Numbered from the stretch's first letter, positions 1 through 6,126 are shown. The stretch: 10,898 nucleotides of DNA from Candidatus Woesearchaeota archaeon (GCA_016185915.1 JACPMP010000139.1:1-10898), one strand, 5' to 3'. Program-made: numbers and translations. The notes: generated by a model not told the origin, from the sequence alone.

Positions 1-180
1 TTGTATTTCTACTTCAACTAATCTTTCTTTCAATAATTTTTTAAGCAACGGGTAAATCGAGCCAAAACTCGGCTTCCAAGTGCCTGTGTCTTTTTCTATT
101 TGCTTTATTAAATCATAGCCCGATAGCCTTCTATTTGCTAAAGTCTTCATTACAATTAACCTTAAGTAGCCTGCCATCAT
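1..180 (-). CDS. PadR-family transcriptional regulator, N-terminal part (runs off window)
   Basis: Reading the minus strand from an ATG at 180 gives 60 open codons that continue past the window edge. The peptide has the PadR winged-helix signature: a first helix 'AGYLRLIVMKTL', then 'LSGYDLIKQIEK' for the helix-turn-helix entry, then 'KPSFGSIYPLLKKLLKERLV', the recognition helix and start of the wing. PadR proteins are dimeric DNA-binding repressors that usually act on neighbouring genes or on themselves. Two adjacent ATGs (180 and 177) are possible starts. The frame stays open upstream but without another ATG, and a TATA-like stretch at 201-208 sits about 25 bases before the start, so a leaderless start at 180 or 177 is preferred. 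The C-terminal dimerisation helix lies outside the window. The promoter overlaps an operator-like palindrome, which suggests autoregulation. Confidence 0.85.
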   Translation of the reverse strand, partial: MMAGYLRLIVMKTLANRRLSGYDLIKQIEKDTGTWKPSFGSIYPLLKKLLKERLVEVEIQ

Positions 181-200
181 TTTATTAATTATGTTGATTG

Positions 201-220
201 GTATATATCGTCTTCGATAC
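201..220 (-). promoter_or_regulatory. TATA box plus overlapping PadR-type operator of the left regulator
   Basis: On the minus strand, CGATATATAC (201-210) provides a TATA element about 25 bases before the regulator's ATG. The bases 205-220 read ATATCGTCTTCGATAC, a near-perfect copy of ATATCG-N4-CGATAT with one mismatch at the last base. An operator over the TATA box would block initiation, the usual geometry for an autoregulating repressor. Which protein binds is inferred from position. Confidence 0.5.
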
Positions 221-260
221 AAAAAAATTGCTATGCAATTTTTGATAGTCGGAAAAAAAC

Positions 261-290
261 ATATCGTTTCCGATATATTGGTAACGATAT
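261..290. promoter_or_regulatory. Two overlapping operator-like palindromes
   Basis: ATATCGTTTCCGATAT at 261-276 is a perfect ATATCG-N4-CGATAT palindrome. ATATTGGTAACGATAT at 275-290 is a second copy with one mismatch, its centre 14 bases from the first. They lie just before an ATTTAAAT box (297-304) that could serve a plus-strand transcript, and 80-110 bases upstream of the left padR start. The same motif recurs at 205-220 and 1258-1273, so chance A+T-rich symmetry is unlikely. Confidence 0.5.
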
Positions 291-404
291 ATCAATATTT
301 AAATGTTTGGTTTTTAGATTATTTATTTATATAATCTTAGCAGAATATCTATTCTCAAGAATTATAAATTCCAATTTTTATTGCCATAAGAATATCCTGA
401 TAAA

Positions 405-503
405 ATGTCGAAAATTTTTCATCCAGTCTTTGACTGGTGGCTGGAAACCAATGAATTGGCAAATTATGGAAAATTTTCGAGCATGCTCAAAAACCACCAA
501 TAA
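405..503 (+). CDS. Possible 32-codon small ORF of unknown function, or remnant of a larger gene
   Basis: An ATG at 405 opens a 32-codon frame ending in TAA at 501-503. Its composition looks protein-like rather than random: 'FHPVFDWWLETNELANYGKF' occupies residues 5-24, with two adjacent tryptophans and a polar tail ending 'KNHQ'. The frame is open back to a stop at 387-389, and before that the same frame reads 'KNYKFQFLLP', so a longer decayed gene is possible. A T-rich stretch at 374-381 could act as a TATA box about 27 bases ahead. I do not recognise the family. Two hairpin-forming repeats overlap the ORF, so it may instead be part of a structured non-coding element. The rest of 181-567 holds only operators and hairpins. 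Confidence 0.25.
   Translation: MSKIFHPVFDWWLETNELANYGKFSSMLKNHQ
408..480 (+). repeat. Inverted repeat with two nested small hairpins
   Basis: TCGAAAATTTTTCAT (408-422) is complementary to ATGGAAAATTTTCGA (466-480) with one mismatch over 15 bases. Between the arms sit two smaller hairpins: CCAGT/ACTGG (423-427 with 433-437) and CCAAT/ATTGG (448-452 with 455-459). Together they could form a three-way junction about 73 bases long. It lies six bases before the terminator-like palindrome at 487-560. Function is unknown. Confidence 0.35.
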
Positions 504-560
504 TGTAGCTGAACATAAGCTTCTGCTACATTCCACCAATCTGTGATTGGTGGTTTTTGA
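487..560. terminator. Bidirectional terminator-like palindrome after the nitroreductase gene
   Basis: TCAAAAACCACCAAT (487-501) and ATTGGTGGTTTTTGA (546-560) are perfect 15-base inverted repeats. Inside them AATGTAGC (502-509) pairs with GCTACATT (525-532). A further CCACCAAT at 533-540 can pair with 546-553 across a five-base loop, giving a compact hairpin followed by five T on the plus strand. Read on the minus strand, the outer stem also ends in TTTTT, seven bases beyond the nitroreductase stop. It therefore looks able to terminate in both directions, with two mutually exclusive folds. Archaeal termination depends mainly on the T tract, so the hairpin may also protect the transcript end. 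Confidence 0.55.
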
Positions 561-567
561 CAGTTTG

Positions 568-1194
568 TTAATTGTAGATAAATACTTCCTTCATGGGAAA
601 TCTAATTTTAGGCTTTGGCTTATCAGCAGAATAACCAATCGGACATAAAGCTGCAGGAACTAAGTTATTTGGCAGCTTAAGGATTTTTGCATATTCTTCT
701 GGGCTAAAGCCCTCCATCGGGCATGAATCAAAGCCAAGCGCTTTTGCACCGTTTAGGGCATTTCCAAGTGCAAGATATGTTTGTCGTTGCGCCCATGAAA
801 GCTTTTGCTCATCACTCAAGCTCTTTTCAAAATCCTTCATAATTTTGATGTATGCCTTTATGTCTTCTGGTTTAGCGCCAGATTTAATCATCAAATTCTC
901 AAGTTTATCTATATTTCCAGCTATATCTTTGTCTGCACAAAAAACAAGCAAATGAGAGCAAGAGGTTATTTGAGGCTGATTCCATGATGCAGGAGCAAGC
1001 TTTTCTTTAATTTTAGAGTCTGTTATAACCTTTATAACCCAAGGTTGTATATTAAAAGAAGAAGGCGCATACCTAATCATCTCCAAGAGTTGATTTACTT
1101 TTTCTTCAGGTATTTTCTTTCCATCAAATATTTTTGTTGCATATCTTTCCTTAACTATAGCTCCAAAATCCATAAATTTTGCAATGCTTTCCAT
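568..1194 (-). CDS. NfsB-like nitroreductase family FMN-dependent NAD(P)H oxidoreductase
   Basis: This 208-residue protein is full length for a single-domain nitroreductase, a homodimeric cytoplasmic flavoenzyme that reduces nitro groups, quinones or related electrophiles with NAD(P)H. Visible family features are 'KERYATKIFDGKKI' near residues 15-28 (FMN phosphate region), 'APSSFNIQPW' at 43-52, 'QTYLALGNALNGAKALG' at 138-154 and 'DSCPMEGF' at 156-163, the NfsB-type motif. The start at 1194 is supported by GGTGTG four bases upstream (1199-1204); an internal ATG at 1173 is the alternative. A TATA-like GAAATAAAC near 1231-1239 fits a short leader. It is divergent from the PadR gene at 1370, with two palindromes between them, so PadR control is likely. 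The physiological substrate cannot be told from sequence. Confidence 0.9.
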   Translation of the reverse strand: MESIAKFMDFGAIVKERYATKIFDGKKIPEEKVNQLLEMIRYAPSSFNIQPWVIKVITDSKIKEKLAPASWNQPQITSCSHLLVFCADKDIAGNIDKLENLMIKSGAKPEDIKAYIKIMKDFEKSLSDEQKLSWAQRQTYLALGNALNGAKALGFDSCPMEGFSPEEYAKILKLPNNLVPAALCPIGYSADKPKPKIRFPMKEVFIYN

Positions 1195-1255
1195 TTTTCA
1201 CACCTTTGAGTCTTACGAGAGGTCAGGAAGTTTATTTCCGCTACCTCCATATACT

Positions 1256-1275
1256 AATATCGTATATACGATATT
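1256..1275. promoter_or_regulatory. Perfect 20-base operator palindrome between nitroreductase and padR
   Basis: AATATCGTATATACGATATT is its own reverse complement over all 20 bases and contains ATATCG-N4-CGATAT, matching the sites at 205-220, 261-276 and 275-290. It lies about 60 bases before the nitroreductase start and about 95 before the padR start. A dimeric PadR protein is the obvious candidate ligand, by inference from position and from the recurrence at another padR locus. Confidence 0.6.
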
Positions 1276-1296
1276 GGAGTATGAGGTGGTATATAA

Positions 1297-1318
1297 ATAT
1301 ATCGGTTGCACGATATAT
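1297..1318. promoter_or_regulatory. Second operator-like palindrome, wider spacer
   Basis: ATATATCG (1297-1304) and CGATATAT (1311-1318) are perfect inverted arms separated by GTTGCA, giving a six-base spacer instead of four. Its centre is 42 bases from that of the 1256-1275 site, about four helical turns, compatible with cooperative binding on one face of the DNA. It lies 20-40 bases before the padR TATA box. Confidence 0.45.
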
Positions 1319-1337
1319 ATATTAAAACTCATAAAAA

Positions 1338-1348
1338 AATATAAATAT
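1338..1348 (+). promoter_or_regulatory. TATA box of the divergent padR gene
   Basis: The A+T-only stretch AATATAAATAT is centred about 27 bases before the padR ATG at 1370, the spacing expected when transcription starts at or next to the start codon. No Shine-Dalgarno sequence precedes that ATG, which supports a leaderless transcript. Confidence 0.5.
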
Positions 1349-1369
1349 ACATAATATGTTTCTTTTATT

Positions 1370-1684
1370 ATGAGAGAATCCTGCGATATGAGGGGCTTTC
1401 TGAGTTTTATAGTGCTGAGGCTGATAAGCAAAAAGAATATGTCTGGTGAAGAGCTAAGAGAGGAATTAAAAAAAAGGAAAGGAACTAAGCCGAGCCCTGG
1501 TACAATTTATCCCGTTTTAAAATCTTTAAATGAGGGCGGATTTATAAAAGAAATTAAGGATAGTGGCAAGGAGAAGAAATACAAGCTAACAAAAAGTGGA
1601 CAGAAAGAGCTTAGGATAGCAACGAGAAAATTCTGCGAAATATTTTATGATATGAAAGATGAACTAGGGAGACATTGCGATTAA
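1370..1684 (+). CDS. PadR-family transcriptional regulator
   Basis: This 104-residue protein matches the short PadR class: an N-terminal 'CDMRGFLSFIVLRLI' (5-19), the helix-turn-helix segment 'MSGEELREELKKRKG' (24-38), 'KPSPGTIYPVLKSLNEGGFI' (40-59) as recognition helix and turn, and the beta wing 'KKYKLTKSGQKEL' (69-81). The last 20 residues form the dimerisation helix. The start at 1370 keeps the 'CDMRG' N-terminus typical of the subfamily; an ATG at 1388 would lose it. Cysteines at 5, 89 and 103 could allow thiol chemistry, which would suit control of a redox enzyme, but this is only inference. It is divergent from the nitroreductase and shares an operator-rich intergenic region with it, so it probably represses both that gene and itself. 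Confidence 0.9.
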   Translation: MRESCDMRGFLSFIVLRLISKKNMSGEELREELKKRKGTKPSPGTIYPVLKSLNEGGFIKEIKDSGKEKKYKLTKSGQKELRIATRKFCEIFYDMKDELGRHCD

Positions 1685-1696
1685 ATTACTAATAAG

Positions 1697-1704
1697 ATTT
1701 AAAT
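1697..1704 (+). promoter_or_regulatory. TATA box of the HAD phosphatase gene
   Basis: AGATTTAAAT at 1695-1704 contains ATTTAAAT centred about 29 bases before the ATG at 1730, and the same AGATTTAAAT string stands before the gene at 3240. This suggests a leaderless or nearly leaderless transcript independent of the padR gene, although the two genes are only 45 bases apart. Confidence 0.5.
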
Positions 1705-1729
1705 TAATAAATCAATTTCTAATTTAAAA

Positions 1730-2386
1730 ATGCCAAAATACAATCTTGTTTGCTTTGATGTTGACGGAACTTTAATAGATAATGTTGCACTCTCATGGCA
1801 GGTTTTTCATGACTATTTTCAAACAGATAAGCATAAGAGGGAAGACGCCAAAAAGAGATTTTTCAATGGGGAAATTACGTACTTGCAATGGGCAGAGCAC
1901 GACATAAACTTATGGAAAGAAAAAAATGCAAAGAAGCAGGATTTTTCCAAAGCGATGAGCCATTTAAAGCTCATGGAAGGTGCTATGGAAACTTTAAATG
2001 AGTTGAAAGGAAGAGGTTTAAGGCTTGCTATAATTTCAGGCTCATTAAATATTTTGTTGGAAAAATTTATTCCAAATTATGAGCGATTTTTTGATGATGT
2101 TTTCATAAGCAAAATATTTTTCGATAAAAGTGGCTTCATAAGTAAAGTCGAAGCCACAGAATTTGACCTAGATGCAAAAGCAGTTGCTCTTAAAAAGATT
2201 GCAGATAGGAAAAAAATAAGCTTGAAAGAATGTGTTTTTGTGGGAGATTACCTAAATGATACCAAGGTAATGCAGGAAGCTGGTTTAGGTATTGCCTTTA
2301 ATTGCAGGCATGAAGAATTAAAAAAAGTTGCTGATGTTGTGATTGACAAAAAAGATTTAAAGGAAATATTGAGATATATTCTATAA
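1730..2386 (+). CDS. HAD-superfamily phosphatase, phosphoserine-phosphatase-like
   Basis: All four HAD motifs are intact in this 218-residue protein. Motif I is 'DVDGT' with nucleophile D10 and acid/base D12. Motif II is S103 in 'IISGS', motif III is K150, and motif IV is 'GDYLND' (172-177) with the Mg2+-binding acidic residues. The helical insertion between motif I and II (about 20-85) is a C1 cap, as in SerB-like and related small-molecule phosphatases. The 'GDxxND' form and the cap position favour the phosphoserine phosphatase-like group, and a role in serine synthesis is possible, but substrate cannot be assigned from motifs alone. The gene has its own TATA box. Its stop codon interlocks with that of the convergent phosphopantothenate synthetase gene (a six-base overlap), and T runs immediately after the stop can terminate the transcript. 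Confidence 0.82.
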   Translation: MPKYNLVCFDVDGTLIDNVALSWQVFHDYFQTDKHKREDAKKRFFNGEITYLQWAEHDINLWKEKNAKKQDFSKAMSHLKLMEGAMETLNELKGRGLRLAIISGSLNILLEKFIPNYERFFDDVFISKIFFDKSGFISKVEATEFDLDAKAVALKKIADRKKISLKECVFVGDYLNDTKVMQEAGLGIAFNCRHEELKKVADVVIDKKDLKEILRYIL

Positions 2387-3112
2387 TTTTTTGATTGTTT
2401 TTAATGCAATTTTTAAAATTTTTTTATTATTATAATCTTTAATTATTTTTTTTAATTCGTTATGGTTATATTTCTCAAATTGTTTTACTTTTTTTATCAA
2501 CAACGGCATTGCTCTTACAATATTATCGACAATTGTTATTGTTGCTTTTTGTGATGTTCTTGATAATGGATTTAAATCGATTGTTATTACTTTATTTCCA
2601 TTTTTTATTAGTGCCTCTGTTCTGTCACCATCCTCTAAAGGAACAAACACAACATCTGCTTTTAGAATTCCATCTGGGTTGACATATTTTCTGTTTGATT
2701 CAAGGAATTTTATTTTGTATTTTTTATCAGGTAATAAAACATTTTTTGCTCCATTCTTAATTAAATGATTTTTTATTTTGATTTCTCTTTTTTTTGATGG
2801 ATGGAATATATTTACTTCTAATGATGCATTTAGAAGGTTAGATAATATTATTAGTTCTTTTGGGACTAATGCAGCAGTATTCCCATTTACTGAAATAACA
2901 GGATGTTTCGCATTTAATAACACTGCTGCTGCAGCTTCAATAGATTTTTTTGCAAAATCATTCGTTTTTTCTCCAAGCAAATAATCAAATGCCTCTCCTC
3001 TGCCATGCGCAGTTAATCCATGGAGTGAAGTTGTACCCCTTTTTATCCCACTAACTACCAATTCTCTTGTTTTTAATGATTCGTAGCGAGGATGTGATTT
3101 TGGGATATTCAT
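2381..3112 (-). CDS. 4-phosphopantoate--beta-alanine ligase (archaeal phosphopantothenate synthetase)
   Basis: This enzyme joins 4-phosphopantoate to beta-alanine with ATP to give 4'-phosphopantothenate, the step that replaces bacterial PanC and CoaA in archaea. Conserved blocks of the family are clear: 'SHPRYESLKTRE' (6-17), 'GLTAHGRGEAFDYLLGE' (32-48), 'SVNGNTAAL' (74-82), 'FVPLEDGDRTEAL' (156-168) and 'IDLNPLSRTSQKA' (178-190). The start was placed at 3112 (243 residues) because 'MNIPKSHPRYESL' is the normal N-terminus. A start at 3151 would add 13 hydrophobic residues and would lie upstream of the probable transcription start. The Lys-rich C-terminal tail is slightly short for the family. 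It lies on the same strand as the other CoA genes but is cut off from them by the opposite-strand gene at 3240-4010. Confidence 0.92.
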   Translation of the reverse strand: MNIPKSHPRYESLKTRELVVSGIKRGTTSLHGLTAHGRGEAFDYLLGEKTNDFAKKSIEAAAAVLLNAKHPVISVNGNTAALVPKELIILSNLLNASLEVNIFHPSKKREIKIKNHLIKNGAKNVLLPDKKYKIKFLESNRKYVNPDGILKADVVFVPLEDGDRTEALIKNGNKVITIDLNPLSRTSQKATITIVDNIVRAMPLLIKKVKQFEKYNHNELKKIIKDYNNKKILKIALKTIKKL

Positions 3113-3151
3113 CTTAAAATAAAATATGTAAACAACAGATTTTAGTTGCAA

Positions 3152-3159
3152 ATTTTAAA
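3152..3159 (-). promoter_or_regulatory. TATA box of the phosphopantothenate synthetase gene
   Basis: On the minus strand, AAAAGTTTAAAATT carries a TATA element about 43 bases before the ATG at 3112. With the usual 25-27 base offset, transcription would begin near 3129, leaving a leader of about 17 bases and excluding the upstream in-frame start at 3151. Confidence 0.4.
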
Positions 3160-3200
3160 CTTTTCTCTTAAAAGTTAACCACGCTTGAGTAACAAAAATA

Positions 3201-3214
3201 GAAAGATTTAAATA
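3201..3214 (+). promoter_or_regulatory. BRE/TATA promoter of the orphan gene at 3240
   Basis: GAAAGATTTAAATA combines a purine-rich BRE-like element with ATTTAAAT, centred about 30 bases before the ATG at 3240. It is one of the best-formed archaeal promoters in the window, so the orphan gene is probably expressed from its own, possibly strong, promoter. Confidence 0.6.
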
Positions 3215-3239
3215 CTCTACTATCACTCCACACAATAAA

Positions 3240-4010
3240 ATGCCTCGTGATTTAAGTGGATTAGGAAACACAAGAGTACCTGCTGCTTCTGAATTGACAG
3301 GTAAACAAGGATATCTTAGTGACTATAATGAAGCATACATAAGATTAGCTGAAAAACTAAGGATAGCTATTAACACCATTAGAACGTATGATAAAAATTT
3401 TGGGATGGGAACTGAATGGGGCAGTGGGCTCACTCTTCTTGGAACTTTAGAATATAGATTTAGACCAAATGAACAAACACAGCAACCATTTGCTCTTGTC
3501 GTTGGTGAAGAAAATAGATACTATCCAGCTAAACCATCAAGTGGTCCGATAAGTGTCCCAATAGTTAATATACCTACAGCTCAACTTGGTAAATTGATTA
3601 AAGATTTAGAGAGTATAAGTGGATTCTCAGCAGACGGGAAATATCAACTTTATGGGTCATATGATGGACCTGAAGCTACTATTATTCATAGAGTCGGAGT
3701 TGATCCCCAAGGACCATTAGAACAATTACTTATAGAATTCCAAAAAAAAAGTGGGATAATTTATAAACCAGTAGAACTAAAAGCACCTATAAGCCCAGCA
3801 GCAGTAGAAGCTCCAAACTATCATGGATACAAAGTAAATGAAGCACTAACTGCTTTTGATTTAACTGAGTCTGGTGAATCAATTCCTCTTGGTTACAATA
3901 GACTAGCACTCATGGATACTATACTAAGATATCTTGTAGCAGAAATACACAACAAAGAAAGAAGATCAGTGGCTAGAGCAGATAGAATCCAGACTTTAGG
4001 TAAAATATAA
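3240..4010 (+). CDS. Uncharacterised soluble protein, cysteine-free, no recognised family
   Basis: A 256-residue protein that I do not recognise. It has no cysteine, one tryptophan (W60) and many tyrosines, with no signal peptide or membrane segment. Residues 27-50 ('SDYNEAYIRLAEKLRIAINT') and 218-241 ('LALMDTILRYLVAEIHNKER') look like amphipathic helices that bracket a middle part rich in Gly, Pro and beta-type sequence (55-150). A Pro/Ala linker ('ELKAPISPAAVEAPNYHG', 179-196) precedes the last third. A charged N-terminus and a basic C-terminus suggest a cytoplasmic protein. It has a strong promoter and a clear ATG start, and its codon choice looks less A+T-biased than its neighbours. It sits on the opposite strand inside the CoA gene cluster, so it may be a later insertion or a lineage-specific gene. 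A link to CoA synthesis would rest on position alone. Confidence 0.85.
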   Translation: MPRDLSGLGNTRVPAASELTGKQGYLSDYNEAYIRLAEKLRIAINTIRTYDKNFGMGTEWGSGLTLLGTLEYRFRPNEQTQQPFALVVGEENRYYPAKPSSGPISVPIVNIPTAQLGKLIKDLESISGFSADGKYQLYGSYDGPEATIIHRVGVDPQGPLEQLLIEFQKKSGIIYKPVELKAPISPAAVEAPNYHGYKVNEALTAFDLTESGESIPLGYNRLALMDTILRYLVAEIHNKERRSVARADRIQTLGKI

Positions 4011-4022
4011 CGTTAAACTGAT

Positions 4023-4862
4023 TTAAATTAAACAGGCACGATGCTCTGATATTTTTAGTTTAAAAGCTCCTTTAAATGGTTTGTCGCTAAATACTGCATT
4101 GCCCAGCATAATCATTGAGGCATTGCCATTATTTTTTTCGATATTTCTTATAGTTTGTATTGTTTGTTTATCTTTTAATAATTTACTGCTTACTGCAAAC
4201 TCTTTTGATATTTTAATTATTTCATTTAGTTTTATATTGTTATTTTTATTTAATAAATTTTTGATTTTGTTTAACGCTATTGATGCAGAATTGTTTATCT
4301 TACTCTTTAATTTATTGTTTGTGATTACAGATTTTGTATTTATCTTGCTGAAATATTTGCAATAAACCTCAACGTTATTACTTGGGATTTTTTCAACAAT
4401 AAAATATGAGCTTGGCTTTAATTTTAAGCAAAATCCCCCATAAAATTGATTGACAACATCCCCCAAGCCAGTTTTATTTTCAACTTCCGCAGTATGGGCA
4501 ACTATTGCCAATTCTTTATTTGTTTTTTTTAATTTTAACAATCTATTTATTGCATAAGCTGTTGCCAAAGCGCTTGCACCGCTTAGTCCAAAACCGCAGC
4601 CGAGAGGAAGTTTTGATTTGGCGCATATTCTTATTTTGTCATTTGTTAATTTTTTAATAACGCCACTTACCGTCGGAAAGTTTATTGATGTGTTATTAAA
4701 TGCAACTTCCTTTCTTTCAGATTTTTCCGCCTTAACAACAACACCTTCATTCAATGTGAATCCGACTCCGTAAGAGCCCATCCATCTTGGATTTTTATGG
4801 CTATGAATCTTGAAGATACAGCTTATGTTTGCTGGGGCAAATGCTTTTGCTTCAGAAATCAT
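4023..4862 (-). CDS. pok: Pantoate kinase (archaeal, GHMP kinase family)
   Basis: Phosphorylates pantoate to 4-phosphopantoate with ATP, feeding phosphopantothenate synthetase. The GHMP kinase phosphate-binding motif is 'PLGCGFGLSGASALATAYA' (86-104), in the form characteristic of archaeal pantoate kinase. 'HTAEVENKTGLGDVVNQFYG' (123-142) supplies the second conserved region with the catalytic acid, and 'ASMIMLGNAVFS' (248-259) is the C-terminal glycine motif. The start at 4862 gives 279 residues beginning 'MISEAKAFAPANIS', as expected for the family. A longer reading from 4910 would overlap CoaBC. One base separates the CoaBC stop (4864-4866) from this ATG, so the two genes are an operon and likely translationally coupled. 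The stretch 170-215 is very Asn/Lys-rich, reflecting the genome's base composition. Confidence 0.9.
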   Translation of the reverse strand: MISEAKAFAPANISCIFKIHSHKNPRWMGSYGVGFTLNEGVVVKAEKSERKEVAFNNTSINFPTVSGVIKKLTNDKIRICAKSKLPLGCGFGLSGASALATAYAINRLLKLKKTNKELAIVAHTAEVENKTGLGDVVNQFYGGFCLKLKPSSYFIVEKIPSNNVEVYCKYFSKINTKSVITNNKLKSKINNSASIALNKIKNLLNKNNNIKLNEIIKISKEFAVSSKLLKDKQTIQTIRNIEKNNGNASMIMLGNAVFSDKPFKGAFKLKISEHRACLI

Positions 4863-4863
4863 T

Positions 4864-6102
4864 TTATTTAATTTTTTGAAGTATAATATCCAACAACTTA
4901 TCAGCCACAATCCTTTTATCTGCTAACTTTATATGCTCAACATTTTTATCTTTATCTACAACAAAAACTTCATTTGTATCAACGTCAAAGCCCCTTCCTT
5001 TTTTGCCAACATCATTTGCAACAATTAATTCTGCATTCGCTTTTTGTAAAATATCGTATGCACTTCCTATCAATCTTTTTTCTGATACATTGCATTCTGC
5101 TTTAAATCCTACTAAAAACATTTCCTTATTCAATTTCTTTAATTTTTCAAATATCTTTGCTGTTGGGGTTAATTCAAGGTGCAATTCCTTGTTGCTTTTT
5201 ATTTTTGATTTTTCTTTATTATTAATTGTGAAATCAGAGACTGCAGCAGAATGCACAATAATATCTACATTGTTTATATTTTTCTTAATTTTATTATACA
5301 AATCATCAACATTTGTAAATTTTTCCTCCTTTAGGTTGTAATTTGGTTCAACTGAGTTATGACCTCTTAATAAAATGACATTTGCTCCTCTCAAGAAAGC
5401 CTGCTCTGCAATGCTTGTTCCCATTTTGCCTGAGCTTTTGTTGGTTATGACTCTTACTGGATCTATTTCCTCAAAGGTTGCACCTGCCGTGACTAAAATT
5501 TTTTTCCCTTTCAAATCATTTCTTTGTTTTAATAATAATCCTATTCTATCCAGAATTTTTTTTAAGTTCGCAAGCCTGCCGACTCCTTTATACCCACATG
5601 CTAACTCTCCGTATTCTGGTTCTACAAAATGATAATTTAGCTTTTTCAACTTCTTGACATTCTCTTGCACAATAGGATTTTTCCACATCTTAACATTCAT
5701 GGCTGGACAAATTAAAACAGGCGCTATAGTTGCTGTTATAGAAGTCGATAATAAGTCGTCAGCAATGCCATTTGCCATCTTTCCAATAATATTCGCTGTT
5801 GCTGGGCATATCAAGAACAAATCAGCAATATCAGCCAATGAAATATGCTTTATTTCCTTATTTTTTTTAATGTAATCAATATAATCTATTTTTGGATAAA
5901 ATAAGCTCGTTTGAACTTCATTTCCACTTGCTTTTTCAAAATCCTTTATGTCGACAAGATGAGTTGAATGCTCTGTCATAATAAGATGTATATCAGAACC
6001 TAAATCTTTCAATTCCTTAATTAAAACTAATACTTTATAGCAAGCGATTCCTCCTGTTACTCCAATGACTATTGTTTTTTTGCTGAAAATTAAGTTTTGC
6101 AT
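4864..6102 (-). CDS. coaBC: CoaBC: phosphopantothenoylcysteine synthetase/decarboxylase, bifunctional
   Basis: Catalyses two CoA steps: cysteine addition to 4'-phosphopantothenate and FMN-dependent decarboxylation to 4'-phosphopantetheine. The N-terminal CoaC flavoprotein domain (about 8-185) begins 'KTIVIGVTGGIACYK' and keeps H86 in 'KHISLAD', the 'PAMN' motif at 133-136 and C169 in the 'LACGYKGVGRL' flap. The CoaB domain (about 200-412) has 'KILVTAGATFEEIDPVR' (201-217), 'NKSSGKMG' (221-228), 'VGFKAE' (331-336) and 'VANDV' (361-365). All key residues are present, so both activities are expected. The start at 6102 gives 412 residues; an upstream in-frame TTG at 6144 would add a hydrophobic tail that spans the gene's own TATA box. 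It lies between panB and the pantoate kinase gene on the same strand. Confidence 0.95.
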   Translation of the reverse strand: MQNLIFSKKTIVIGVTGGIACYKVLVLIKELKDLGSDIHLIMTEHSTHLVDIKDFEKASGNEVQTSLFYPKIDYIDYIKKNKEIKHISLADIADLFLICPATANIIGKMANGIADDLLSTSITATIAPVLICPAMNVKMWKNPIVQENVKKLKKLNYHFVEPEYGELACGYKGVGRLANLKKILDRIGLLLKQRNDLKGKKILVTAGATFEEIDPVRVITNKSSGKMGTSIAEQAFLRGANVILLRGHNSVEPNYNLKEEKFTNVDDLYNKIKKNINNVDIIVHSAAVSDFTINNKEKSKIKSNKELHLELTPTAKIFEKLKKLNKEMFLVGFKAECNVSEKRLIGSAYDILQKANAELIVANDVGKKGRGFDVDTNEVFVVDKDKNVEHIKLADKRIVADKLLDIILQKIK

Positions 6103-6126
6103 ATACACAAAAAGAAAAAATAGTGG

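Noticed and set aside
201..300. Repeated ATATCG strings as a CRISPR-like or satellite array
   Set aside because: Spacing is irregular and the units are palindromic operator-like sites, not direct repeats with spacers.
307..546. 79-codon plus-strand frame starting with TTG
   Set aside because: Hydrophobic A+T-driven composition, a TTG start without a ribosome site, and it runs through both hairpin repeats. The shorter frame 405-503 in another phase looks more protein-like.
3113..3151. N-terminal extension of phosphopantothenate synthetase
   Set aside because: The normal family N-terminus begins at 3112, and the likely transcription start lies downstream of 3151.
5003..5875. Three long plus-strand frames antisense to coaBC
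   Set aside because: All lie within coaBC and mirror its codons; none shows family motifs or start signals.
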